From contig CAWGRX010000025.1 of assembly GCA_963825075.1 (NCBI GenBank), positions 124,001 to 188,000 of the forward strand: a DNA stretch of 64,000 bases, given 5' to 3'. Below, piece after piece: positions 48,077 through 57,203 of this stretch; position 1 is the stretch's first letter; each line of letters opens with the position of its first letter. This stretch comes from CAWAVN01 sp963825075 (GTDB taxonomy: Bacteria > Planctomycetota > Planctomycetia > Planctomycetales > Planctomycetaceae). The notes beneath the pieces are model-generated. The model saw nothing but the letters and a program-made list of their open reading frames with translations, did not search any database and was not told the DNA's origin. The position numbers were made by a program, and so were the translations under genes.

Positions 48077-49075
48077 TCACACCTCCAGCACGATTTTGCC
48101 GTCCAAGGTGCCGGCTTTGCTCAAGGTGTTATCCTCTTGCAGTTGATGGGCGGCGGCGGCTCCGTTGAGGGGGAAGACTTTGCCGATGTGCGGTTTCCAG
48201 CCGCCGCTTTCGGTGAGGATGTTGATGGTCGAAGCAGCTTGCTTTTGCTCATCGGGACTGGCGTTGAACATCGCAAAACCCAACAGCCGGAGGTCGTTCA
48301 CGTAAAACGGACCCACGGGAAATTCGGGACGGGCATCGCGGCCGGCCATCAGCACGATCCGCCCGCGCTTGGCCATCAAGCCCACGGTGCGGTCCAAGGT
48401 CGGTTCCCGCTGGGTTTCAAACCAGACGTTGACGCCACCGTTGGATTCAGCGAACTTGCGGATGTCCTGATCCAGTGTGTCCGAATGGTAATTGAGAACC
48501 AGATCCGCTCCCAGGCTTTCGCAGGTGGATTTTTTCTGATCGCTGCCGACGGTGGCGATGACCGAGGCTCCCACGGATTTCGCCAATTGCACGACCGACG
48601 ACCCCACGCCGCCGGTGCCGCCATTGACGAACACCACTTCGCCGCCTTTAAGCCCGGCATGTAGGAACAATCCCAAATGGGCCGTGATTCCCACCAAGGC
48701 CCCGGCGACGGCTTCGTTGTCGGATTGGCCTTCGGGAATCGGGTAGAGCCACTTTTCGTCGATGGCGGCGTATTCCGCGAACGTTCCCTGGCGGCCGAAC
48801 AGCCCCTGGTTGCTGCCCCACACGCGGTCGCCCACGTTGAGCAGCGAAACCTCCGCCCCGCAGTTCTCGACGACGCCCGCGACGTCGCAGCCGAGGATGT
48901 AGGGGTCGGGCAATTCCGCTTTGATGGCCCCCGCGCGAATGTAGGTGTCGATGGGATTCACCGCCACCGCCCGCACCTTGACCAGAACCTCCGTCGGCCC
49001 CGGCTGCGGCTGCGGAAGATCGCCGATCTGAATTACATCCGGCGAACCGGTTTTGGAAATATACGCGGCTTTCAT
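48077..49075 (-). CDS. NADPH:quinone oxidoreductase-like protein (MDR superfamily)
   Basis: A 332-aa zinc-free medium-chain dehydrogenase. ATG at 49075 with AGGAGGAG just upstream. N-terminal GroES-like domain: MKAAYISKTGSPDVIQIGDL, VKVRAVAVNPIDTYIRAGA and ILGCDVAGVVENCG. Rossmann domain: GEVVFVNGGTGGVGSSVVQL (GxxGxVG nucleotide-binding loop). No structural zinc-binding Cys cluster is present, as in quinone reductases. It probably reduces quinones or enones with NADPH. It precedes the M20 amidohydrolase on the plus coordinate, but both run on the minus strand with a 70-base gap, so they could share a transcript. Confidence 0.92.
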   Translation of the reverse strand: MKAAYISKTGSPDVIQIGDLPQPQPGPTEVLVKVRAVAVNPIDTYIRAGAIKAELPDPYILGCDVAGVVENCGAEVSLLNVGDRVWGSNQGLFGRQGTFAEYAAIDEKWLYPIPEGQSDNEAVAGALVGITAHLGLFLHAGLKGGEVVFVNGGTGGVGSSVVQLAKSVGASVIATVGSDQKKSTCESLGADLVLNYHSDTLDQDIRKFAESNGGVNVWFETQREPTLDRTVGLMAKRGRIVLMAGRDARPEFPVGPFYVNDLRLLGFAMFNASPDEQKQAASTINILTESGGWKPHIGKVFPLNGAAAAHQLQEDNTLSKAGTLDGKIVLEV

Positions 49076-49145
49076 GGATGCTCCTCCTGTGATGTCCGGC
49101 TCGGTTCGCCGACAACTGACAATTGACAACGGACGACGAACCAAC

Positions 49146-50620
49146 TTAGCGGATTTGTTTGGGCGGGTTTTGGCCTTTGGGGATCCGCGTGGTGTATTTT
49201 CGGTCTTTCATGCGGGTTTGCCAATCGTGTTTGGCGGCGGCGACGGTTTCGGGGGATTCCAAAAGTTTGATCGCGGTGGCCGCGATAACTTTCGACGCAT
49301 ACACGATCCCTTTTTCGCCGATGGGCGAAGCGATGCACGCGACGTTTTGCCAACTGTGGCCGGGGCTGTCCGCCATGAAGCACGCCGTCCGCAGGCCGCC
49401 GGTGGGCACGTACCAACTGATGTCGCCCACGTCGGTCGAGCCTTTGCTGGGGCTATTGGACTCGGCTACGGTCTTGACGGACTCATCAATCGCCAGCGGG
49501 AACTTGGTGCCGAATTGTTCGATCAACGGTTCCTGCAATCGGCGGGCGAAGGCGCGGTCTTCTTCGGTGAACTTGGGCGGGCCGACGGCTTTTAAGTTTT
49601 GATAGAACAACTCCGAGAGCACCTGGTTGGGAATGATTTCGTGGCAGTCGGTGTCGATTTGGACGGACATTTTCGTGTGCGTCATCAGGGCAGCGCCCTT
49701 GGCGACGTCGTTGATCCAATCGTAATAGCGCTCCACGTCTTCGTGCTGGTCGGCTCGCACGAAATACCAGACCGTGGCCTCGGCGGGGACGACGTTCGGG
49801 GCCCCGCCGCCGTTGGTGATCACATAATGAAACCGGGCATCCTCCTTGACGTGCTCCCGCATGTAGTTGACGCCCACGTTCATCAGTTCCACCGCATCCG
49901 AGGCGCTGCGGCCGCTTTCCGGACTGCCCGCGGCATGGGCGGAAAGGCCTTTGAACGTGAACTTCGCCGAGATGAGGGCTTTGGAACTCCCGGCCCAGGG
50001 TTGGTTTTTCGTCGCGGGATGCCAGTGCAGGCACACGTCCAGATCGTTAAACACGCCGGCAAGCGTCATGTAGACTTTGCCGATGACGGTTTCCTCGGCG
50101 GGTGTTCCATAGAGCCTGAGTCGTGCCGGGCAGGTTTTGTTTTTCCATCACGTCCCGCACGGCGAGGGCCGCCCCCAACGCTCCGGAACCCAAGCCGCTG
50201 TGCCCGCAGGCGTGGCCCGGTTCGTCGGCTTTCAAGGGATCGCGGACGGGCGAAACTTTCTGGGACATGCCGGGCAGGGCGTCGTACTCGGCGAGAATGC
50301 CGATCACCGGTTTCCCGGAGCCGTATTCCGCAACAAACGCCGTGGGCATGCCGGCGAATCCGGATTTCACCTGAAACCCCGCCGACTTTCAGTTGGGACA
50401 TCAAGAGTTCGGACGATTGGCGTTCTTGGAGGCCCAACTCCGCGTGCTCCCAAATCTTCCGATTTGTGTCGAGGATTTGGGATTTATGCTTTTCGACGGA
50501 TTTCACTGCGGCCTGCTGGGCGGGGCTGAGTTGTTCACCATCTTCGGCTATTGCGGCGAGGGAAAGCCAAGGTCCGAGGAGCATTGAGCAGACAAAAATC
50601 CAGAATTTTGCACGAGACAT
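49146..50620 (-). CDS. M20-family amidohydrolase, AbgB-like (two frameshifts)
   Basis: ATG at 50620 behind GAGGTGCC. A signal peptide (AKFWIFVCSMLLGPWLSLAA) indicates export, unusual for the cytoplasmic AbgB. After LDTNRKIWEHAELGLQERQS, frames join if one base of the CCCC at 50377-50380 is removed, giving VKSGFAGMPTAFVAEYGSGK. GILAEYDALPGMSQK and GHACGHSGLGSGALGAALAV (metal-binding His) follow. A second shift at about 50115-50121 leads to EETVIGKVYMTLAGVFNDLD, then FKGLSAHAAGSPESGRSASD (dimerisation domain), ITNGGGAPNVVPAEATVWYF and GSTDVGDISWYVP. The family splits N-acyl-amino acids such as p-aminobenzoyl-glutamate. All core motifs are there, so error rather than decay is likely. Confidence 0.9.
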
Positions 50621-50949
50621 AAGGCACCTCAAAAGGATTTTCGTGGGTAAAAACACGGATTTGGAGTGTTCTTAGAAGGAAGTTCGGGTTCTTCGGCCGG
50701 GTGGGGCTGCTATAATTCCATCCTGCGGAGTAATGGAAATTATGTCGATTTTCTCCGAAATGTCCCCTTGCATCGTGTGGTTTCCGGGTCGGGGATGCAA
50801 CTCTCCCAGCCGGAAAAGTTGGGGGACATATCCGATTGTCTCTCGACCTGTCCGCCAGAGTCGATATACTTCGAGGCTTGGGAAAGGGAGTTTTTGCGTT
50901 TCCCTGAGCCTGTGCGCTCGTCTTCGCAACATCTACGGGATGGAAATCC

Positions 50950-53100
50950 ATGGCAGTGAAACAAAAAACCGCGCATCAAAAACTGACGGAACTGGCCAGC
51001 AATTTGTGGTGGAGCTGGCAGCCGGAAGTCACCGATATTTTTCGATCGATCGATCCCACCCGCTGGTCCGTCTTGGCGCACAACCCGGTGCAGCTTTTGG
51101 AAGAATACCCGCCGGAGAAACTGGAAGAGCGGGTGCGGGAGCTGGTGATTCATTCCCGCATCAACCGCGCCTACCGCCGCTGGCGGGAATACATGGAATC
51201 CACCGACAGTTGGGGCACGACGCACGCGGGGATTTTGGGCCAGCGGCCCGCGGCGTATTTCTCCGCCGAGTTCGGCCTGCACGAGTCGCTGCCGATTTAT
51301 TCCGGCGGCCTGGGCGTGTTGGCCGGCGACCATCTGAAAAGTGCCTCCGATTTGGGCGTGCCTCTGGTGGGCATCGGTTTGTTTTATGATGAGGGGTATT
51401 TCTCCCAGCAGATCGATAAAGACGGCTGGCAGCAGCAATCCTACACCGAAGTGGACACCGCCCGCCTGCCGATTCAGCCGGCCCTCGATCCGGGCGGCGA
51501 GCCGGTGATGGTCTCGGTCCACACTCGCAATCAATCCATCTTCGCCCGCGTGTGGCGGGTCAACGTGGGGCGGATTCGCCTGTTCCTCTTGGACACCGAC
51601 GTGCCCGAAAACGCCGAAGAAGACCGCCGGCTCACGGCCCGGCTCTACGGCGGGGACCACCGCACGCGGATTCGGCAGGAAATCATCCTGGGCATCGGCG
51701 GCGTGCGGGCGCTGGCGGCGCTCGGTATCCAGCCCAGCGTGTATCACATGAATGAAGGGCATTCCGCCTTCGCTCCGCTGGAAGTCGTTCGCATGCGGAT
51801 GCACGAAGACGGCCTGTCCTTCGATGAGGCCCTCCGCGACACCGCCGCGGCCGGCGTCTTTACGACCCACACGCCCGTCCCCGCCGGCCACGATCGCTTC
51901 ACCGCCGATTTGATCGAAGAGCACGTCGGCCCGCTCGCCGATCAATTGGGACTCAATCACGACGGTTTGATGGGACTGGGCCGCGTCGATCCGCAAAACC
52001 CCGAAGAAACCTTTTGCATGACGGTATTGGCTTTCAAACTCAGCCGCCGGGCGAATGCGGTGTCCAGTCTGCACGGCGTCGTCAGCCGGCGGATGTGGGC
52101 CAGTCTGTGGCCTTGGCGGAGCGAGGAAGAAATCCCCATCGGGCACATCACCAACGGCGTGCACGTTCCCTCCTGGCTCGCCGGTCAAATGCGGGACATT
52201 TACGACCGCATGCTCCCGGCCGAGTGGTTCCTTCGCACTGGCGAACCCGAAGTCTGGGCTGGCTTTCAGGAAGTCACGCCCGCCGAGTTGTGGGAAACGC
52301 ATCAATCGCTCAAAAATCGGCTCATCAACTACGCCCGCCGGCGGCTCGTCAAACAAGCCCAGCGGCGAGGCGACAGCGACGCCCGGATTGCAGAGCTTTC
52401 CGAAGCCCTCGACCCGCACTTTCTGACGATCGGCTTCGCCCGCCGATTTGCTCCCTATAAGCGGGCGGACTTGATCGCCAAAGATATCGACTTTTTGGCT
52501 CAGATCATCAACGATTCCAAACGCCCCGTGCAGTTCGTCTTCGCCGGGAAAGCCCACCCCGCCGACGAGAACGGCAAACGGATCGTGCAGCGGATCTACA
52601 AGATGACCGAAAACCCCACATTCAAAGGCCGGATCGTGCTCTTGGAAGATTACGACATCAACCTGGGCCGGCATCTGGTGCAAGGCGTGGATGTCTGGCT
52701 GAACAATCCCCGCCGGCCTTTGGAGGCCTCGGGAACCAGCGGCCAGAAGGTCGTTTTGAACGGCGGGCTGAACTGTTCGGTCCTCGACGGCTGGTGGGCC
52801 GAGGCTTACGACGGCAAGAACGGCTTCGCCATCGGCACCGGCCGGACACATTCCAACGTGGAAATCCAGGATGAGCGGGACGGCCAGTTCCTGATGGACG
52901 TATTGAAGAACGAAGTCATCCCGCTGTATTACGATCGCGACGCCGACGATTTGCCGCAGGAGTGGATCTTCCGCATGAAGCACGCCGTCCGCTCGCTGGG
53001 CTGGCGGTTTAACGCGGACCGCATGGTGATGGACTACGTCCGCCACACCTACGTCCCCGCCGCCGGCGGCTTGTCCTGCGACTTAAAGAGCGTGCCTTGA
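50950..53100 (+). CDS. glgP: Alpha-glucan (glycogen) phosphorylase
   Basis: A 716-aa cytoplasmic GT35 enzyme that releases glucose 1-phosphate from alpha-1,4-glucans using pyridoxal phosphate. It belongs to the shorter 'alpha-glucan family phosphorylase' type rather than the about 800-aa E. coli type. Landmarks are LASNLWWSWQPEVTDIFRSI at the start, PAAYFSAEFGLHESLPIYSG, GGLGVLAGDHLKSASDLGVP, VYHMNEGHSAFAPLE, FTTHTPVPAGHDRF, HITNGVHVPSW, GFARRFAPYKRADLI, and the PLP/phosphate region EASGTSGQKVVLNGGLNCSV with the Lys. DGWWAEAYDGKNGFAIG is near the end. The frame is intact. Its last 52 bases overlap the convergent SRAP gene. Confidence 0.96.
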   Translation: MAVKQKTAHQKLTELASNLWWSWQPEVTDIFRSIDPTRWSVLAHNPVQLLEEYPPEKLEERVRELVIHSRINRAYRRWREYMESTDSWGTTHAGILGQRPAAYFSAEFGLHESLPIYSGGLGVLAGDHLKSASDLGVPLVGIGLFYDEGYFSQQIDKDGWQQQSYTEVDTARLPIQPALDPGGEPVMVSVHTRNQSIFARVWRVNVGRIRLFLLDTDVPENAEEDRRLTARLYGGDHRTRIRQEIILGIGGVRALAALGIQPSVYHMNEGHSAFAPLEVVRMRMHEDGLSFDEALRDTAAAGVFTTHTPVPAGHDRFTADLIEEHVGPLADQLGLNHDGLMGLGRVDPQNPEETFCMTVLAFKLSRRANAVSSLHGVVSRRMWASLWPWRSEEEIPIGHITNGVHVPSWLAGQMRDIYDRMLPAEWFLRTGEPEVWAGFQEVTPAELWETHQSLKNRLINYARRRLVKQAQRRGDSDARIAELSEALDPHFLTIGFARRFAPYKRADLIAKDIDFLAQIINDSKRPVQFVFAGKAHPADENGKRIVQRIYKMTENPTFKGRIVLLEDYDINLGRHLVQGVDVWLNNPRRPLEASGTSGQKVVLNGGLNCSVLDGWWAEAYDGKNGFAIGTGRTHSNVEIQDERDGQFLMDVLKNEVIPLYYDRDADDLPQEWIFRMKHAVRSLGWRFNADRMVMDYVRHTYVPAAGGLSCDLKSVP

Positions 53101-53771
53101 TCGGATTTCAGGATTTCAGGCGAGTCGTTCCGGGGATTGTTGACCTGCGTTCCCACTGGGTACGCTTCCAGCAAATCCGGATCGCAAGGCCTTAACAACC
53201 CTTTCAGCGATTCGCGATCCTTGAACTCCGGATCCAACCAGACCGGGAAACCTTCCGCAGCGAGAATCACCGGCATGCGGTCGTGCAGCGGTTCCATCAC
53301 AGCGTTGGCCGTGGTGGTGATGATCGTGCACGACTGGATTTCCTCTTCCCCGTGCTTCCACGATTCCCACAGGCCGGCGAACGCGAACGGCTCGTCGTCC
53401 TGGCGATGGATGAAGTACGGTTGCTTCTTTCCGCCGGTTTTCTGCCATTCGTAAAATCCATCCGCCACGACCAGACAGCGGCGTTTCGCGAAGGCGCTGC
53501 GGAAGGACGGCTTTTCCGCCACGGTTTCCGCACGGGCATTGATCATCCGATTGCCGATTTTGGCCTCCTTCGCCCAGAACGGAATCAAACCCCACCGCAG
53601 CAGGACCAATTCCCGCCGATCCTTTTCTGAGTTCAGCCGAACCGCCGCCACGTCCTGCGTGGGGGCGATGTTGTAGCGGGGCGCAAGATCAGGATATTCG
53701 TCATCTTCATCCAGATCGAAGAGCTTCGCGATCTGGCTTGGCTCGGTTCGCAGCGTATAGCGGCCGCACAT
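53049..53771 (-). CDS. SOS response-associated peptidase (SRAP, YedK/HMCES family)
   Basis: A 240-aa SRAP-domain protein. These proteins bind abasic sites in single-stranded DNA and cross-link covalently through Cys2, shielding the lesion. Seen are the invariant start MCGRYTL with Cys2, then PRYNIAPTQDVAAVRL, LRWGLIPFWAKEAKIGNRMI, NARAETVAEKPSFRSAFAKR (catalytic Asn and Glu region), RCLVVADGFYEWQKTGGKK and MPVILAAEGFPVWL with a late His in EPLHDRMP. All key residues are present. It is transcribed divergently from imuA with about 330 bp between, so both may share SOS control. Its 3' end overlaps glgP. Confidence 0.95.
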   Translation of the reverse strand: MCGRYTLRTEPSQIAKLFDLDEDDEYPDLAPRYNIAPTQDVAAVRLNSEKDRRELVLLRWGLIPFWAKEAKIGNRMINARAETVAEKPSFRSAFAKRRCLVVADGFYEWQKTGGKKQPYFIHRQDDEPFAFAGLWESWKHGEEEIQSCTIITTTANAVMEPLHDRMPVILAAEGFPVWLDPEFKDRESLKGLLRPCDPDLLEAYPVGTQVNNPRNDSPEILKSDQGTLFKSQDKPPAAGT

Positions 53772-53817
53772 GGACTGCTTCCTTTGTTCTTAATTAGCGT
53801 GCGCAATTCTGTGCGTT

Positions 53818-53985
53818 TTCTTGCAAATTCGAATCTCGAAATCCGAAACAAATCCAAATCCGAATGTTCCCAATAACTTCCTCCATTCATTGAGCACGCC
53901 GGATGAACGGTTTGGATATTGGAATTTCGGTCATTGGGATTTGTTTCGGATTTCGAGATTCGGATTTCGAGATTCGAATTTTCCG
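53818..53985. repeat. CGAAATCCG-type inverted repeat (family G), copy 5
   Basis: AAATTCGAATCTCGAAATCC on the left and GATTTGTTTCGGATTTCGAG, GATTCGGATTTCGAGATTCG on the right give a long imperfect hairpin between the SRAP and imuA genes. It matches copy 1 in order of blocks, including a middle segment TTTGGATATTGGAATTTCGG. Confidence 0.88.
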
Positions 53986-54049
53986 GCGCGAAACGTCTTT
54001 CCCCCGCTCTCTCATTGAAACAAATCTTCGCCATTGACGAAAAGTGTGC

Positions 54050-54078
54050 TTGACAAAACATATACTTGAGTATAGTTT
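54050..54078 (+). promoter_or_regulatory. Candidate imuA promoter with overlapping palindromic operator
   Basis: TTGACA at 54050-54055 fits a -35 box; TATAGT at 54071-54076 (15-base spacing) or TAGTTT at 54073-54078 (17-base spacing) fits a -10. Between and over them lies the perfect palindrome TATACT-TG-AGTATA (54061-54074). A repressor bound there would block the promoter. Since imuA-imuB-dnaE2 is LexA-controlled in many bacteria, a LexA-type site is the natural candidate. Confidence 0.7.
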
Positions 54079-54105
54079 CGTGAGTGAGTGAGATTGGGGG
54101 TAATT

Positions 54106-54813
54106 ATGAACACCGACAGGCAACACACGCTTGCCGAGTTGCGGAGGAAGATCCGCACTCACGAACACCATTTTCCGCAGGATGTAGAGGCGATTTCCAC
54201 CGGAAATCCCGTCCTGGATCGGCTGTTTCCCGGCGAAGGACTGCGGCGGGGCAGCCTGGTGGAGTGGGTCGGCTTGGGCGAAGCCAGCGGCGCGGGCACG
54301 CTGTCGCTTTTGGTGGCCCGGCAACTTTTCGAGAAGCACCGCTCGGCGATTGTGGTCGACTCGGCAAGAGAAATCTACCCGCTGGCATTCTTGTCTTCGG
54401 GAAGCGATCCCGCTTCGCTGATTTTGGTTAGACCTCAAAGTACTGGCGAAAGCCTGTGGGCCATCGAGCAGGCCCTCTGTTGTGAAGCCGTCTCGATCGT
54501 GTGGGGCGTGGTTCCTCAGCTTTCGCCCGTGGCCTATCGCCGATTGAAACTCGCGGCGGAGCGGTCGGGGAGCGTGGGATTTTTTATCCGCTCGGCCCCG
54601 GCTCTCAGGCAATCTTCTTGGGCCGATGTCCGCCTGGCGGTGGAGCCGCGGCCGTCCGTGGGGGAGTCGCCCTCTTTCCGCGTGCGAACGATTTACAGCC
54701 GGGGCGAGGTCGTCGAGTCCAGCGTGCATGTGCAAATTGATGGGATAAGCGGAATGATCTGCGGAGTCAACCACACCGATGAACAAACGCCTGTTGTGTC
54801 TCTGGTTTCCTGA
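54106..54813 (+). CDS. imuA: ImuA-like protein (SOS mutasome)
   Basis: A 235-aa RecA-like protein of the ImuA family. ATG at 54106. The RecA fold is recognisable: VEAISTGNPVLDRLFPGEGL, RRGSLVEWVGLGEASGAGTL where the Walker A position reads GEASGAGT (no Lys), AIVVDSAREIYPLAFLSSGS and SIVWGVVPQLSPVAYRRLKL. Loss of the P-loop Lys means no normal ATP hydrolysis, as in other ImuA-type accessory factors. ImuA works with ImuB and DnaE2 in damage-induced mutagenesis. It overlaps imuB by 35 bases. A promoter with an operator-like palindrome lies directly upstream. Confidence 0.88.
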   Translation: MNTDRQHTLAELRRKIRTHEHHFPQDVEAISTGNPVLDRLFPGEGLRRGSLVEWVGLGEASGAGTLSLLVARQLFEKHRSAIVVDSAREIYPLAFLSSGSDPASLILVRPQSTGESLWAIEQALCCEAVSIVWGVVPQLSPVAYRRLKLAAERSGSVGFFIRSAPALRQSSWADVRLAVEPRPSVGESPSFRVRTIYSRGEVVESSVHVQIDGISGMICGVNHTDEQTPVVSLVS

Positions 54814-56306
54814 CTGGCCGATCCAGCGACTCATCGCCGGCGGGCTGGAGCTGGGGGAGAATTTGATTTTGCTCACCGAAACCGCCGGGGGCCGGGAGTT
54901 GGTGCGGTTCTGCTGCGGCAACTCCCGGAAGCTCGGGATTCGGCCGGGGATGATGCTTTCCGAAGCCCAATCCCGGCTTTGCTCAAAAGCGAGCGTTTTC
55001 CTTAAGCCTGTCGATCGGCCAGCAGACCGCCAAGCTCTCGAACAATTGGCAATCTGGTGCGAACGCTTCAGCCCCGCGGTGGGTTTGGAAGATTCCAATC
55101 CTCCCCAAGGCTTATTGCTGAACGTCACGGGCGTGGCGGCATTGTTCGCGGGCGAACAGCCGCTCGGCGAGCAAATCGTCGCGAGTTGGCTGAGCGGCAA
55201 TTTTCCGTGCGGGTCGCAATCGGGGACACCATCGGATCGCGCTTGGGCTGCCGTCCATTTTTTGGCGACCGATCTGCAGCCCGCGATTCTTCCTGCCGGG
55301 TCAATTTGAGCCGGTCTGGGCATTGCCCGTGGAAGGATTGAGGCTCAGCCAACCGCTCATCGGCAAGCTGCACAAGCTGGGCCTTCGCACCATTGGGCAG
55401 GTTTTAAGGTTACAGCGGTCGGCCCTCAAAGCCCGGTTTGGAAAGGAACTGCTCATCCGCATCGAGCAACTGACGGGCGAGCGGGAGGAACTCATCACGC
55501 CTTGCCGACCCGCGCCCGCTTGGGAAGTCCGCCGGGACTTGGAAGTCGGCACCACGCATTTCCAAACCATCGAACAACTCTCCCTGACCCTCTTGGGGGA
55601 ATTGTTAAAGCGACTGCAAGGCCGGCATTTGGGGATTTGCGAGCTTTGTTATCGGCTGCTCATGGAGGACCGGACCGCTAAGGAGATTATTCTTCGTCTG
55701 CGAGAAGCCACGGCCGAGGCTCGGCATCTGGAGGAGTTATTGCGGCTGAAATGGGAGCGATTGAAATTGAACTCGTCGGTGGTGGGGATTTATCTGAAGG
55801 CCGAGGCCGTCGCCCCGCTCAAGTGGCAGGAACTGTTGTTGTTCGCCGAGGAATCTCGGCAACAGGCCCGCCAGTTGATGCGGCTCTTGGACCGTTTGAG
55901 CAACCGCCTGGGACCGGACGCCGTGGTCTATGCCGTGCCGGGGACCGATCCCATTCCCGAACGAGCCTTGGAATTCCGGCCGGTCTCAAACGCACCCGAA
56001 CCCCTTCCCTCGGAAGCGAGTCAGTCGTTGTTGCCTTTGGATCGCCCCTTGTGCCTTTTGCCGGAACCGCAGCCGATCGATGTGATGGCCGTGGTCCCGG
56101 ACGGTCCGCCGTCGGCTGTGTTTTTGGAGGGCTCGCGAAAGGTGATTACCCAGTGGTGGGGGCCGGAACGCATCGAATCGGGCTGGTGGCGCGGCCCTTC
56201 CCTTCGCCGGGACTATTACCACATTGAAACCCAGGAGGGCCAGCGATTCTGGATCTATCGGCAGATCCCCGATCAAACCTGGTTCCTGCACGGCAAGACG
56301 TTTTGA
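54779..56306 (+). CDS. imuB: ImuB-like Y-family polymerase homologue (frameshifted)
   Basis: An about 508-aa protein of the DinB/UmuC-like ImuB family, which lacks polymerase activity and connects DnaE2 to the clamp. Start MNKRLLCLWFPDWPIQRLIA, where usual Y-polymerases have the catalytic DxD. GIRPGMMLSEAQSRLCS, ERFSPAVGLED and LLLNVTGVAALFAGEQPLGE follow. Between 55197 and 55301 three frame changes are needed: VRVAIGDTIG, then WAAVHFLATDLQPAILPAG, then QFEPVWALPVEGLRLSQPLI. The rest is one frame: GKLHKLGLRTIGQVL (HhH), RRDLEVGTTHFQTIEQLSLT (little finger). QSLLPL near residue 415 might be a clamp-binding motif. The C-terminus WGPERIESGWWRGPSLRRDY is typical of ImuB. Confidence 0.88.
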
Positions 56307-56335
56307 CGGTGAAAGCTCCCCAACATGCATCCCAG

Positions 56336-57022
56336 TTAATCCCACCAGAAATACCAATAGGAGGAGTCCAAGAGTGTCGCTGCAAGATTATTTATCGATT
56401 CGCATCCCTGTTCAACGATGTCAGCACAGTACCAATACTGCTGCCAGGCCAATTCAATTGCCGATTTGTGGTCAAGCGGTGGATTGGTTACCAGACATTC
56501 AACAACGTCCCCAGACATTCCCGTGATTTGCACTCCGAATTCGGCTTGCCATTTGCGGTGGAATGCGCATTGAACTTCCGGTGCCGGGCAATCATTCCAC
56601 CCACCGTACTTGAGGACGGCGGGCAAATGCCAAGGTTGCGAAATGGCCGCCGTTCCCAGATAAACTTCCGGTTTGATTTTTCCTGTGAGGATGTCTCTGT
56701 GAAGCCCGATCGATCCCTTTTCAAGGATTTCGTCAGGCCATTCGCCGAGTATTGGTTCAACGGAAAATCCATAGTCTTCCTCGTCGAAGGCGCGGCGTTT
56801 GGCGATCCACTCGTCAAGATCGATGCCGAGCGAGGCTTGGATGATCTGCTCGGGATTTTGGTCATTAAATTCGGCGGCCTCGGAGATTCGCTCCAACTCT
56901 TCGGAATCCCCTATCAGGAAGGGATATTGTCCCGTTTTGGGATAGGCTTCGCGGCGTTTTTCAAGTTCCGCAAGGGCTTCGGCACCAGGGATTGATATTG
57001 TCGTGAACAATGAGGACATCAT
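56336..57022 (-). CDS. DUF4253 domain protein
   Basis: A 228-aa protein of unknown function with a C-terminal DUF4253 domain. Family marks are WHLPAVLKYGGWNDCPAPEV, WQAEFGVQITGMSGDVVECL ('W...yGa.i.g...D..E'), AIELAWQQYWYCADIVEQG and the very end SSYWYFWWD. The N-terminal 90 residues contain a segment with repeated acidic residues (DSEELERISEAAEFNDQNPE). It lies in the opposite direction between imuB and dnaE2. The family is frequent in toxin-immunity and uncharacterised cassettes. The gene is intact. Confidence 0.88.
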   Translation of the reverse strand: MMSSLFTTISIPGAEALAELEKRREAYPKTGQYPFLIGDSEELERISEAAEFNDQNPEQIIQASLGIDLDEWIAKRRAFDEEDYGFSVEPILGEWPDEILEKGSIGLHRDILTGKIKPEVYLGTAAISQPWHLPAVLKYGGWNDCPAPEVQCAFHRKWQAEFGVQITGMSGDVVECLVTNPPLDHKSAIELAWQQYWYCADIVEQGCESINNLAATLLDSSYWYFWWD

Positions 57023-57203
57023 GTGCTTCCCACCATAAAAAGCTCTGTATTGGACACAACGCGCAAGGTAACCCGCGGCGGAATATCTTGCCAGCGGAAT
57101 TACAGATATTCAGTCGTTCCAAATTATGGAAAAAGGACCGAAGGCCCGGCTCTATGTCAGCCCAGAACGCAGTCCTGGGAAACGGGACTTCGATGGACAC
57201 CCC

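Noticed and set aside
50740..53046. A 768-aa minus-strand ORF opposite glgP
   Set aside because: glgP on the plus strand has every phosphorylase motif; the antisense ORF has none and reflects codon bias.
53887..55323. A 478-aa minus-strand ORF opposite imuA/imuB
   Set aside because: No recognisable domains, and its coding strand is the complement of well-supported imuA and imuB; it is a GC-driven shadow.
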